NCBI GenBank assembly: GCA_937775265.1
Contig: CALKBV010000006.1
Span: 310,001-374,000 of the forward strand
Source of the DNA: an uncultured Pseudomonadales bacterium
GTDB lineage: Bacteria; Pseudomonadota; Gammaproteobacteria; Pseudomonadales; Azotimanducaceae
Direction: 5' to 3'
Length of the DNA: 64,000 nt
Below, one piece after another: positions 27,740-35,924 of this stretch. The translations under genes were made by a program, and so were the position numbers. The first letter of the stretch is position 1, and every line of letters begins with the position of its first letter. The notes beneath the pieces were generated by a model, which was given only the letters and a program-made list of their open reading frames with translations, made no database searches and was not told the origin of the DNA.

Positions 27740-29491
27740 CTAAGAAGGCACCCTGATATTTTCAACCAGCGCCTGAATCTCGGCGGGTGGTGGCGGTGTA
27801 AACCTGCAAACAGTCAGCGACACCAGAAAGTTAGCCAGCATCCCCAGCGTTCCAATGCCTTCAGGAGATATGCCAAACCACCAATGATCTGGATTGTTAT
27901 CAGCAGGACTAACAAATTTGAAATAAGCGATATAAGCAAAGGTGAACACAAGGCCCGTAAGCATGCCTGTAATAGCTGCTTCTTTATTCATTCTCTTATA
28001 GAAGATGCCAAGCAGCAGCACCGGGAAAAAACTCGCCGCGGCCAACCCGAAGGCGAATGCCACAACCTCGGCAACGAACCCCGGAGGATAAATGCCAAAC
28101 AAACCGGCGATACCTATAGCTACTGCAGCGGCAATTCGAGCAAACAGGAGCTCCTGGCGTTCAGTGATCTCCGGCTTGAATGTCTTCTTAAGCAGGTCAT
28201 GAGATACCGCGGAGGAAATAACAAGGAGCAATCCCGCCGCCGTTGATAACGCCGCAGCAAGTCCTCCCGCTGCGACCAGGGCAATCACCCAATTCGGTAA
28301 CTGCGCAATTTCCGGATGAGCCAGCACGATAATATCGCGGTCTATGTATAACTCGTTTTCGCCGGCTGAACTGCTGTTTCCAAGTAACCGTTCGCCACTG
28401 CTTCCGCGTTCACCGGTAAAGGCAGGTTTCGACGGCTGCAACGCATTGCCACCCCGATACTGGACCACACCATCGTCATTCTTGTCACGCCAGGCTATTA
28501 GCCCCGAGTCTTCCCATTTACTAAACCATGACGGGGCATCCTCGTAGGTCATACCATCGACATTGTTAATAATGTTCATTCGGGCAAAGGCTGCGACCGC
28601 AGGTGCAGTCGTATAAAGCAACGCAATGAATACCAGGGCGTATCCCGCCGAAATACGGGCATCCCTGACCTTAGGTACGGTAAAGAATCGAACAATCACG
28701 TGGGGTAACCCCGCGGTTCCTGCCATTAAGGCTGCCGTAATAAACAGCATATCGATTGTGGATTTGTTGCCTGACGTAAACGCGGCCATACCCAGTTCAG
28801 TGGTCAGGCCATCGAGCTTGTCCAGCAGGTAAACACCACTGCCATCGACCATCGTAGAACCCAGGCCAAACATTGGTAGCGGATTACCCGTCAGGGCGAT
28901 AGAGATATAAATGGCAGGCACCAGATAGGCAAAAATCAACACACAGTATTGAGCCACCTGCGTATAGGTGATGCCCTTCATGCCACCCAGTACAGCGTAG
29001 AAAAAAACGATGCCCATGCCGATGATAACACCGGTATTGATGTCCACTTCAAGAAAGCGGCTGAACACTATTCCAACCCCTCTCATTTGCCCCGCGACAT
29101 AGGTAAACGAGATAAAAATAACACACACCACCGCAACAAGCCGAGCGGTCTGTGAGTAATAACGATCTCCTACAAAGTCAGGCACCGTGAATTTAGAGAA
29201 TTTCCTAAGGTAAGGTGCCAACAACAATGCGAGTAATACGTAGCCACCTGTCCAGCCCATCAGGTACCTGGCACCATCGGCGCCCTCAAATGCAATAATC
29301 CCTGCCATTGAAAGAAATGAAGCTGCGGACATCCAATCCGCTGCGGTCGCAGCCCCGTTTGCAATGGGGCTAACATGACCACCAGCCACATAAAACTCTT
29401 TGGTGGACGACGAGCGGCTCCAGATGGCAATACCGATATAAAGTGTGAACGAAGCCCCGACAAACAGGTAAGTGAGCAATTGTGCAGACAT
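27740..29491 (-). CDS. sodium:solute symporter, large subunit (VC2705 subfamily)
   Basis: A 583-residue SSS-family symporter with about 13 membrane segments. It starts MSAQLLTYLFVGASFTLYIGIAIWSR; EFYVAGGHVSPIANGAATAADWMSAASF is the Na+-site region. A large soluble insertion near residues 315-385 contains DKNDDGVVQYRGG, which looks like a Ca2+-binding EF-hand-like loop. It forms the usual pair with the DUF4212 protein encoded just upstream (three bases between). Such pairs are thought to import short organic acids (acetate-like) with Na+. Confidence 0.88.
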   Translation of the reverse strand: MSAQLLTYLFVGASFTLYIGIAIWSRSSSTKEFYVAGGHVSPIANGAATAADWMSAASFLSMAGIIAFEGADGARYLMGWTGGYVLLALLLAPYLRKFSKFTVPDFVGDRYYSQTARLVAVVCVIFISFTYVAGQMRGVGIVFSRFLEVDINTGVIIGMGIVFFYAVLGGMKGITYTQVAQYCVLIFAYLVPAIYISIALTGNPLPMFGLGSTMVDGSGVYLLDKLDGLTTELGMAAFTSGNKSTIDMLFITAALMAGTAGLPHVIVRFFTVPKVRDARISAGYALVFIALLYTTAPAVAAFARMNIINNVDGMTYEDAPSWFSKWEDSGLIAWRDKNDDGVVQYRGGNALQPSKPAFTGERGSSGERLLGNSSSAGENELYIDRDIIVLAHPEIAQLPNWVIALVAAGGLAAALSTAAGLLLVISSAVSHDLLKKTFKPEITERQELLFARIAAAVAIGIAGLFGIYPPGFVAEVVAFAFGLAAASFFPVLLLGIFYKRMNKEAAITGMLTGLVFTFAYIAYFKFVSPADNNPDHWWFGISPEGIGTLGMLANFLVSLTVCRFTPPPPAEIQALVENIRVPS

Positions 29492-29494
29492 CAG

Positions 29495-29752
29495 CTACTC
29501 CTCGTCTACGCCGAATTTTTTGTCCAGGGCATTCATACGCCACGAGTAGACAAAAATCAGCAGAACGAAAAAGTAGATAGCACCTTGTTGCGAAAACCAG
29601 AAACCAAGCTTGTAACCATACAGACGAAACTGGTTGAGGAAATCTACAAAGATGATACCCGCCAGAAACGAGACACTGAACCAGATGACCAGCAATACCA
29701 GCATCAACCGCAGGTTTGCCTGCCAATAGGCGTGATTATTTTTCTCAGACAT
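29495..29752 (-). CDS. DUF4212 small subunit of the sodium symporter
   Basis: An 85-residue protein with two hydrophobic helices (LMLVLLVIWFSVSFLAGIIFV and IYFFVLLIFVYSWRM). The start MSEKNNHAYWQANLRLML and the following QFRLYGYKLGFWFSQQGAI are recognisable DUF4212 features. The family is found almost always directly before VC2705-type symporters, and here only three bases separate the genes, so the product is a small partner of the transporter. Confidence 0.88.
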   Translation of the reverse strand: MSEKNNHAYWQANLRLMLVLLVIWFSVSFLAGIIFVDFLNQFRLYGYKLGFWFSQQGAIYFFVLLIFVYSWRMNALDKKFGVDEE

Positions 29753-29840
29753 TGTTTTTCTCAGACCTTTTGTTTCAACTAAGATTGTTTTTAGCTAACA
29801 CCGTTTGAAAGCCATAGCGACTCCCCCTGGCATTATCAGG

Positions 29841-31274
29841 TTATGTACGGGTTTCCTGGCTGTCGACCGATGAAATAGACCGAGGAGCCTCTCGTTCTGG
29901 CATTTCAACCAGGTTCCTGGGTAACGATTTACTGACCTTCGCGCCCAGCGCTTTCATATCTTCCGCACGTTTTACCAGATTACCCCGTCCACTGGCGAGC
30001 TTGTTGTATGCGTCCTGGTAGGCACCCTGGGTGGATTCAAGCCTGCTGCCGATCAGTTCCACGTCAGCTACAAAGCTGACGAACTTGTCGTACAGTTTGC
30101 CAGCCCTGTCTGCGATTTCTTCTGCGTTCTTATTCTGTTGCTCGACACGCCACATATTCTGGATCGTACGGAGCGTAGCCAGCAATGTCGATGGGGTAAC
30201 GATGGCGATATGTCTGGAAAGAGCATCGGAATAAAGCGCGGTATCTTCCTGGGTTGCCAACGAGAAGGCAGACTCAATTGGCACAAACAACAAGACATAA
30301 TCCAGCGTCCGAATTCCTTCAAGGTTTTGGTAGTCCTTAGCCGCCAGCTCTTTGATATGCGACCTGATTGATTGTGTGTGTGCTTTCAGCGCCGCTATCC
30401 TCTCAATGTCATCTTCCGCTGAGCAGTAACGTTCATACGCGGTGAGCGAGACCTTGGAGTCCACGACTACGTCTTTCCCTTCAGGAAGACGCACAATGGC
30501 GTCAGGCTGGTATCTCTTACCGTCATCCTGTTTGAGCGACACCTGGATTTCATACTCCCGGCCTTTTACTAAACCGGAATTTTCCAGCACTTTCTCAAGC
30601 ACCATTTCACCCCAAATCCCCTGGGTCTTGTTCTCGCCTTTAAGGGCATTGGTTAAATTAAGAGCATCCTGGGCAATCCTGCTATTAAGTTCCTGCAGGT
30701 TCTTCACTTCCTTGACGAGCGAGAAACGCTCTTTGGCTTCATCGCTGTAAGTCTGTTCAACTCGCTTTTCGAAGGATTTTATCCTTTCATGCAATGGGTC
30801 CAGCACGCCGCTGAGCTGTTCCTTACTCTGGGCTTTGAATTCCTTCTGCTTCGATTCAAAAATCTCGTTGGCCAGGTTTTTAAACCCATCGTGAAGGGAT
30901 TCTTTCGCCTCCTTAAGGAGGGTAAGTTTTTCTTCTGCCTGTTGCTGTTGCTCGCTCAGGGTGGTTTCGAGCCGTGAGATTTGGTCGCGGGTTGAGATGA
31001 GGTTAGTTCGTTCCTGCTCGAGTGTTCCATTGAGATTCGAAACCAGCAGTTCAAGTTGGCCAATCCTGGCCTCCCTGCCCTCAAGTCGCTCGCGCAAGGA
31101 AGCGTTTAGAACCTGCTGTTCGGTCAATTCTCTTAGGCCCTCGGCAAGCTGGCTGCCTATGGCGTCTGCTTTTTCTGTCGCGGATCCCTTCTCAAATCTT
31201 GATACCAGGAAGTAAGTGAAAATGGCTGAGAGGAAACAACCTGTTAGGAAAGCCGCAGCGAGCTCTGGTGTCAT
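29841..31274 (-). CDS. rmuC: DNA recombination protein RmuC
   Basis: A 477-residue RmuC: an N-terminal membrane anchor (LAAAFLTGCFLSAIFTYFLV), a long coiled coil (about 30-150), then a conserved nuclease-like domain with GENKTQGIWGEMVLEKVLE, PDAIVRLPEGKDVVVDSKVSL and IRTLDYVLLFVPIESAF. RmuC limits sequence inversions at short inverted repeats and is predicted to have a PD-(D/E)xK-like core (DSK). Length matches the family. It reads away from two strong hairpins at its 5' side. Confidence 0.93.
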   Translation of the reverse strand: MTPELAAAFLTGCFLSAIFTYFLVSRFEKGSATEKADAIGSQLAEGLRELTEQQVLNASLRERLEGREARIGQLELLVSNLNGTLEQERTNLISTRDQISRLETTLSEQQQQAEEKLTLLKEAKESLHDGFKNLANEIFESKQKEFKAQSKEQLSGVLDPLHERIKSFEKRVEQTYSDEAKERFSLVKEVKNLQELNSRIAQDALNLTNALKGENKTQGIWGEMVLEKVLENSGLVKGREYEIQVSLKQDDGKRYQPDAIVRLPEGKDVVVDSKVSLTAYERYCSAEDDIERIAALKAHTQSIRSHIKELAAKDYQNLEGIRTLDYVLLFVPIESAFSLATQEDTALYSDALSRHIAIVTPSTLLATLRTIQNMWRVEQQNKNAEEIADRAGKLYDKFVSFVADVELIGSRLESTQGAYQDAYNKLASGRGNLVKRAEDMKALGAKVSKSLPRNLVEMPEREAPRSISSVDSQETRT

Positions 31275-31428
31275 TTAACACACGCCTTATTTCAAGAACT
31301 TACCACTGGAAGTTTAGCAGATAGCTGTATGGGTTTACAGATTTGGTGGACGTGAAGAGTGGAGAGAAGTCACTGATTGTAGGCCTGGCAAATGCGAAGG
31401 CCGTCAGAAAATCTGAGATTATCGTCCC

Positions 31429-31512
31429 GCACTAACTATTCAGGATATTTGCCCTGAGTAGTTAGTGCTACAACGGACTTGCATTAAGTTGGCGACGCCC
31501 ACTTAATGCAAG
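31429..31512. repeat. two adjacent long stem-loops between cnoX and rmuC
   Basis: Hairpin A (31429-31468) pairs 16 bases, GCACTAACTATTCAGG with its complement across an 8-base loop, with one G-T wobble. Hairpin B (31478-31512) pairs CTTGCATTAAGT with ACTTAATGCAAG perfectly, with a short inner stem, and includes the cnoX stop codon. Neither is followed by a T-run on the minus strand. They may protect the cnoX mRNA 3' end, or be REP-like elements. Confidence 0.6.
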
Positions 31513-32357
31513 TATGTGAACATTTTCCTTCTGTAGCTCGTGGCGAGCTCATTGCCTTTACCCAGCATATTAAACACCTTAATCATGGTGAGCCTTGCTT
31601 TCTCTTCACCCCAGGTTTTATCTACCTGCAGAATCGCAAGAAGCGCCTCCAGCCCGGTTTCAACCTGGTCATTCACAATCAGCTTAATCGCATAATCAAA
31701 TCTGGCCTGGAGATCAGCCGGGTCAACTTCTGCTTTTGCCCGCTGCTCATCGAGTGTTCCCAGGTCACCGGCCAGCTCGATAAACTCGAGACGGCTTTTA
31801 GGTTTGTCGATACCCTCGGCATCAGCCGGAATACCCTCCAGTACCTTGCGCGCGTCATCAACCTGGCCTTCCATAATAAGAAGGTCACAGAGCTCCACAT
31901 GTAAACCGAAATTTGCGGGCTCTTCGGCAATAACCTGCTGCAACATCTGGATCGCTTGTCCACGATCACCCTGTTCAAGCAGAAGATCAATCTGATCGCG
32001 AACGCGATCCATAGGGCTCATGGTTAACTGATCCAACGCCTCACGGAGCTGTTGCTCCTCTGTGGGACCTTCGAAGTCGCCTGCCATCTGGCCCTGGAAG
32101 ATAATCTTGATACTCGGTAGCGCCCGAACCTGCAACTGTTGAACAAGCTGCTGGTTTTGCTGAATATCAACCCGTGCCAGTAAAAACTTACCCTGGTACT
32201 CGACGACCAGTTTTTGAAGCAGGGCAGTTGTAGGTGCGCACTGCTCTGCACCTTCCGCATAGAACTCCAGCAGTACTGGAACCTGCTGGGACTTTTCCCC
32301 GACCTCAGATTGAAAATTCTGGGCGTTGATTTCTACGGTATACGAGTCGATGCTCAC
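31503..32357 (-). CDS. cnoX: chaperedoxin CnoX (YbbN), thioredoxin-TPR protein
   Basis: A 284-residue protein with an N-terminal thioredoxin domain and a C-terminal TPR region. The thioredoxin site has lost its first cysteine: VLLEFYAEGAEQCAPTTALL (A-E-Q-C), like the S-Q-H-C of E. coli CnoX. ALPSIKIIFQG holds the cis-Pro. CnoX holds unfolding proteins and protects their cysteines under bleach or oxidative stress, passing them to GroEL. C-terminal helices (GLHVELCDLLIMEGQVDDARKVL, TGLEALLAILQVD) are tetratricopeptide-like. Cytoplasmic. Confidence 0.9.
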   Translation of the reverse strand: MSIDSYTVEINAQNFQSEVGEKSQQVPVLLEFYAEGAEQCAPTTALLQKLVVEYQGKFLLARVDIQQNQQLVQQLQVRALPSIKIIFQGQMAGDFEGPTEEQQLREALDQLTMSPMDRVRDQIDLLLEQGDRGQAIQMLQQVIAEEPANFGLHVELCDLLIMEGQVDDARKVLEGIPADAEGIDKPKSRLEFIELAGDLGTLDEQRAKAEVDPADLQARFDYAIKLIVNDQVETGLEALLAILQVDKTWGEEKARLTMIKVFNMLGKGNELATSYRRKMFTYLH

Positions 32358-32432
32358 CGATGCTTCTCCGAAAAACGGCTAGCCTAACAGAAGACGGGAT
32401 TCAGGTTAAGAAAGGTCAATATTTTTAAGACT

Positions 32433-32579
32433 TTACGCCGCGCTTTGAACACCTTCACGGCGCAGCGCACTTTGCATGATTCTGGTTGATCGCCAGGGAT
32501 TCTCCTTGCCACGATACAGCACGCGATTGCCCTTGCTCATCAGCCAGATGTCCAGTGACCTGATATGTCTTACTCTCAT
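32433..32579 (-). CDS. 48-residue basic protein, probable SOS-regulated
   Basis: A small basic ORF starting MRVRHIRSLDIWLMSKGN and ending RREGVQSAA. I do not recognise the family. TTGAGGAGATTG directly precedes the ATG at 32579, a near-perfect ribosome-binding site. An in-frame longer version from 32669 has no such site, so I prefer the short form. A strong LexA box lies about 100 bases upstream on the same strand, suggesting induction by DNA damage. It is arginine-rich and could bind nucleic acid or a cell-division protein; that is speculation. Confidence 0.55.
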   Translation of the reverse strand: MRVRHIRSLDIWLMSKGNRVLYRGKENPWRSTRIMQSALRREGVQSAA

Positions 32580-32676
32580 TACAATCTCCTCAATTGACCT
32601 GCCCGGTGTGCCTGATTGCCAGCCTCTAGTTGCTAGCCTCTGATCGTTCATTGCTAGCGGTATGCACATTCGGATT

Positions 32677-32696
32677 TACTGTTGATTCATACAGTA
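32677..32696 (-). promoter_or_regulatory. LexA (SOS) box
   Basis: TACTGTTGATTCATACAGTA matches the gammaproteobacterial consensus taCTGT-N8-ACAGta in all fixed positions. It overlaps a perfect 22-base palindrome (ATTCATACAGT/ACTGTATGAAT, 32685-32706), so a second LexA half-site arrangement is possible. It sits between the end of the MBL hydrolase gene and the 48-residue ORF, and the latter is the nearest downstream start on the minus strand. Confidence 0.65.
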
Positions 32697-32733
32697 CTGT
32701 ATGAATAACACAGCATTCAAGCCTTTTTCAAGA

Positions 32734-33501
32734 TTAGTCCAAAGAGATCCAGCCAAAGCCTTCTTCCTGGCTGGCGACCACCAGCGAGCCAGACCACCCT
32801 GATAACAAGGGCTGTACGGCATCCTGCGCCAGATTGGGGAGGTTATTTTTCCCCGAGATGTGAGAAATGACCAGGTGACGCAGCCGCTCGAGATTGAGGC
32901 TATCCAACAGTTCTGCAGCCTGTACATTATTCAGGTGGCCATAGTCACCGCCCACCCTTTGCTTCAACTGATAAGGGTAAGGCCCATCCTGGAGCATCAC
33001 CACGTCGTGGTTGCATTCGAGCAACAACGCATCACATTCACGATACGTTTCTCTGACGTGCGGCGTGATATGGCCGAGGTCCGTCAGCACTCCAACTGTT
33101 ATCTCATTCGCGGTAACAAGATACTGACACGGTTCTTTGGCATCATGAGGTACTGCAACCGGAGTGATAGTGAGTGAACCGACTTCAAATGGACTGTGAC
33201 AATTGATCTTGTTCAAAACCGGCAACTCACCCATTTTTTTGTGCTGGTAAGTACCTGGTGTCAGGTAAACCGGTGTGCCAAATTTTCTGGCAAAACCGGC
33301 AACACCGTGGATATGGTCTGCATGCTCATGGGTCACCAGAATGGCATCGACGTCTTGGGGCATCAAACCCAAGCGAGAGAGTCTTCGGACAGTTTCCTTA
33401 ATGGTGAAGCCAAGATCGATGACCACGCAGGTACTGCCGTTATCTATCAGGGTCGCGTTACCCTTGCTGCCACTTCCCAGGGAAGCGAATCTCACTGGCA
33501 T
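32734..33501 (-). CDS. MBL-fold metallo-hydrolase (YycJ/WalJ-like)
   Basis: A 255-residue metallo-beta-lactamase-fold hydrolase with the di-metal motif LVTHEHADHIHGV (HxHxDH), further ligand PVAVPHDAKEP, and LVISHISGKNN near the end. MPVRFASLGSGSKGNATLID is the start typical of YycJ-like phosphodiesterases. In Pseudomonas-like genomes this gene follows bamC, as here (20 bases apart, same strand). Role may be in nucleic acid or cell-wall-linked processes. Confidence 0.88.
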   Translation of the reverse strand: MPVRFASLGSGSKGNATLIDNGSTCVVIDLGFTIKETVRRLSRLGLMPQDVDAILVTHEHADHIHGVAGFARKFGTPVYLTPGTYQHKKMGELPVLNKINCHSPFEVGSLTITPVAVPHDAKEPCQYLVTANEITVGVLTDLGHITPHVRETYRECDALLLECNHDVVMLQDGPYPYQLKQRVGGDYGHLNNVQAAELLDSLNLERLRHLVISHISGKNNLPNLAQDAVQPLLSGWSGSLVVASQEEGFGWISLD

Positions 33502-33520
33502 GCGCTCTGGTCCTGAATCA

Positions 33521-34633
33521 CTAGGTGGAGTATTCCTTGATCAGCTTTAGTAACCGCTCTTTCAGGATCAGACTGTCGGTCTCCGACGCCGCAAGTTCGC
33601 TGGCAACGCCAACAGTAACTCTGATTTCTTCACCTTCTGACTCCAGCTGAACCGTGAACCTGTGTCCTGGATCAGCATCTTCTTTACTATCGCCGCCACC
33701 AAAAATCTTTGAAAAGAATCCCGGATCAGGATCATGGCGAGAGCTGTAGTAGACGTAATAGATAGCAGAAGTACGGTCCAGGTCCTCTACATCAATTCGG
33801 GCATCTTCAAGCGCAGCCCCAACCGTTGCCCAGGCCCGATCGAAGTCGAGTTTGTATTTCAGGACCATACCCTCAGGCTCGGCCACCAGGAACGCCTTGC
33901 TTTCCTGCAGGCCGGCGGCCAGTAACGACACACTCGGACCCTGCGCAACCCGGTCACCCAGGTAGTAAGCCAGTGTAGTCAGCATCTTTCCTTCAAGTTC
34001 AGGATTATCCGATTGGCCATCCCAATCGGTCCGGTCATCGGGATCAAATCCACCCAGAGGACGCTCTGCCTGCTCGATATAAAGTTCTGTGCTGGAGGCC
34101 CTGACCCCTGGCTCAACTCGCACAAAAAACTTGTACTGCTGGGCCATGGATTGCTCACCCCAAGCTGAGCCAGTGGTCAGGCTCTCGTAAATCTCATCAG
34201 GGTTGCCACTGGTACCAATGATCCACGCTGTTTCCAGGGTGCCGTTTCTTGGATCCAGCTGCTCCACTGGCAGATGGTTTTCTTCCCAGAAAAGGACTAC
34301 CTGGGGCCATATCGTCGCGGTGGGCAGGTCGAGGAATACCCACCTGGACTCACCCAGCTTTCGGATCACAATCTGCTCTACACCAAAGGACGTGCTCAGT
34401 GCATCAGGAAGCCTCAGCTCAATCTCTTTGTCAGCCAGCCCCCTGTAGTCGACCACCTGGGGAATAGGCATCTGGTCATTAAAAGGAGGCTTGTCCAGGC
34501 TTACAGGTATTTCCGTTGGGGCACTGGATCCCGTCTCAAGCGTCAGTTGTTCATCGCTCTTGCCAAACCAGCCAAGCCAACCGCAACCACCGAGTAGCAA
34601 CACCCCACATACCAACAATCCACGAACGATCAA
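33521..34633 (-). CDS. bamC: outer-membrane assembly lipoprotein BamC
   Basis: A 370-residue lipoprotein of the BAM complex that inserts beta-barrel proteins into the outer membrane. A signal peptide ends in the lipobox LLLGGCGW (Cys at about residue 17). Two helix-grip-like domains follow, joined by a linker. The start is TTG at 34633, overlapping the dapA stop by three bases, a coupling found in other Pseudomonadales. Length and gene order support the assignment. Confidence 0.9.
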   Translation of the reverse strand: MIVRGLLVCGVLLLGGCGWLGWFGKSDEQLTLETGSSAPTEIPVSLDKPPFNDQMPIPQVVDYRGLADKEIELRLPDALSTSFGVEQIVIRKLGESRWVFLDLPTATIWPQVVLFWEENHLPVEQLDPRNGTLETAWIIGTSGNPDEIYESLTTGSAWGEQSMAQQYKFFVRVEPGVRASSTELYIEQAERPLGGFDPDDRTDWDGQSDNPELEGKMLTTLAYYLGDRVAQGPSVSLLAAGLQESKAFLVAEPEGMVLKYKLDFDRAWATVGAALEDARIDVEDLDRTSAIYYVYYSSRHDPDPGFFSKIFGGGDSKEDADPGHRFTVQLESEGEEIRVTVGVASELAASETDSLILKERLLKLIKEYST

Positions 34634-35502
34634 TTAATTACCCCCGCATGGTGCATCGCTGCACGTAGCTCAACATGATATTTTTCCGAAAAAGGCGTCA
34701 TCGGTAACCTGATGCCTGCCTCTATTCTACCCATTTGGGACAGCGCCCATTTAACGGGAATAGGATTCGACTCAAGAAACAATTTCTCGTGCAATCCCTG
34801 CAATTCTTCGTCAATTGCCTTCGAGGTTTCTGCATCACCATTTACCGCGGCGACAGCCATCGCAGACAATTTAGCCGGCGCGATATTGGCCGTCACGCTG
34901 ATCGTACCTCTGGCGCCTTCCAGCATCAGGTCACAGGACGTCGCATCGTCTCCCGAGTAAATCGGAATGTCGCACAGCTCACGAATTTGTTGCCCACGTT
35001 TAAGGTCACCAGTTGCCTCTTTAATGCCAATAACCTGAGGAACTTCAGCCAGGCGGGCAACCGTTTCCGGCAACATATCGCAGGCAGTTCGGCCAGGAAC
35101 ATTGTAAAGAAACTGCGGCAGCTCAACTGCCTGGGCAATGGCTTCGTAGTGACGAAACAAGCCTTCCTGAGTAGGTTTGTTGTAATAGGGTGTCACCAGA
35201 AGGCAGGCATCAGCACCTAGCGCCTTCGCTGAAGACGTTAACTCGATCGCTTCCGCTGTGGAATTACCGCCAGTGCCTGCAATGATGGGAACCCGCCCGG
35301 CAACCGTATCAACGGCGAACTTAACAATTTGGCAATGTTCATCGACTGTAACGGTCGAAGACTCACCGGTCGTGCCCACAGGCACGATTGCCGCCGTCCC
35401 CTGTTCAATATGCCACTCGAGCAGGTCACCAAGTTTCGCCCAGTCGATCTCACCATCTGCGTGCATGGGGGTGACCAGGGCGACGATACTTCCGGTGATC
35501 AT
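34630..35502 (-). CDS. dapA: 4-hydroxy-tetrahydrodipicolinate synthase
   Basis: A 290-residue class I aldolase of lysine/diaminopimelate synthesis, condensing pyruvate with aspartate semialdehyde. Motifs: VGTTGESSTV (substrate carboxylate), LYNVPGRTACDM (catalytic Tyr), and the Schiff-base lysine in IGIKEATGDLKR. It is translationally coupled to bamC. Cytoplasmic homotetramer in the family. Confidence 0.96.
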   Translation of the reverse strand: MITGSIVALVTPMHADGEIDWAKLGDLLEWHIEQGTAAIVPVGTTGESSTVTVDEHCQIVKFAVDTVAGRVPIIAGTGGNSTAEAIELTSSAKALGADACLLVTPYYNKPTQEGLFRHYEAIAQAVELPQFLYNVPGRTACDMLPETVARLAEVPQVIGIKEATGDLKRGQQIRELCDIPIYSGDDATSCDLMLEGARGTISVTANIAPAKLSAMAVAAVNGDAETSKAIDEELQGLHEKLFLESNPIPVKWALSQMGRIEAGIRLPMTPFSEKYHVELRAAMHHAGVIN

Positions 35503-35581
35503 GGTAGTGGCCTTTAGGAAAAGTGGCTCATATTACTGGCGTGCGAATAGCTTCACAAGCTCGGCGATTTCGGCAATTAAC

Positions 35582-35809
35582 TCAGGCTTTCTTCAGCCAG
35601 TGAGTATATTGGCCGTCAGATTCTTCCTGTCGCAACAACTCGTTGCCACTTTGTTTGGCAAACACCTCAAAGTCTCGGACAGATCCGGGGTCTGTACAGA
35701 CAACCTCGAGCACCAGACCGCTATCAAGACCGTTTAGCGCTTGTTTTGCTTTCAGCAACGGCAACGGACAGGTCAATCCACAGGCGTCCAGCTTTTGATC
35801 AATATGCAT
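35582..35809 (-). CDS. tusA: TusA-family sulfur carrier
   Basis: A 75-residue protein with the family motif DACGLTCPLPLLKAKQAL, in which the first Cys accepts persulfide sulfur. TusA passes sulfur towards tRNA 2-thiouridine and molybdopterin pathways. Located in the dapA-bamC neighbourhood and divergent from bepA, as in Pseudomonas. The second cysteine (CP) is structural in the motif. A stand-alone short protein of normal length. Confidence 0.9.
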   Translation of the reverse strand: MHIDQKLDACGLTCPLPLLKAKQALNGLDSGLVLEVVCTDPGSVRDFEVFAKQSGNELLRQEESDGQYTHWLKKA

Positions 35810-35924
35810 GGAAGGGATTATAACGGAATCTGACCGACCCTTGACCCTCTATAGGCGAAGATCTGAACGTAAAGTGAGATAATCTGTCCAAATAAGCTGG
35901 CACACCCTAACCTGAACCTGAAAA

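Noticed and set aside
32433..32669. 78-residue version of the SOS-linked ORF
   Set aside because: Its start is within the leader and lacks a Shine-Dalgarno, whereas the internal ATG at 32579 has an excellent one.
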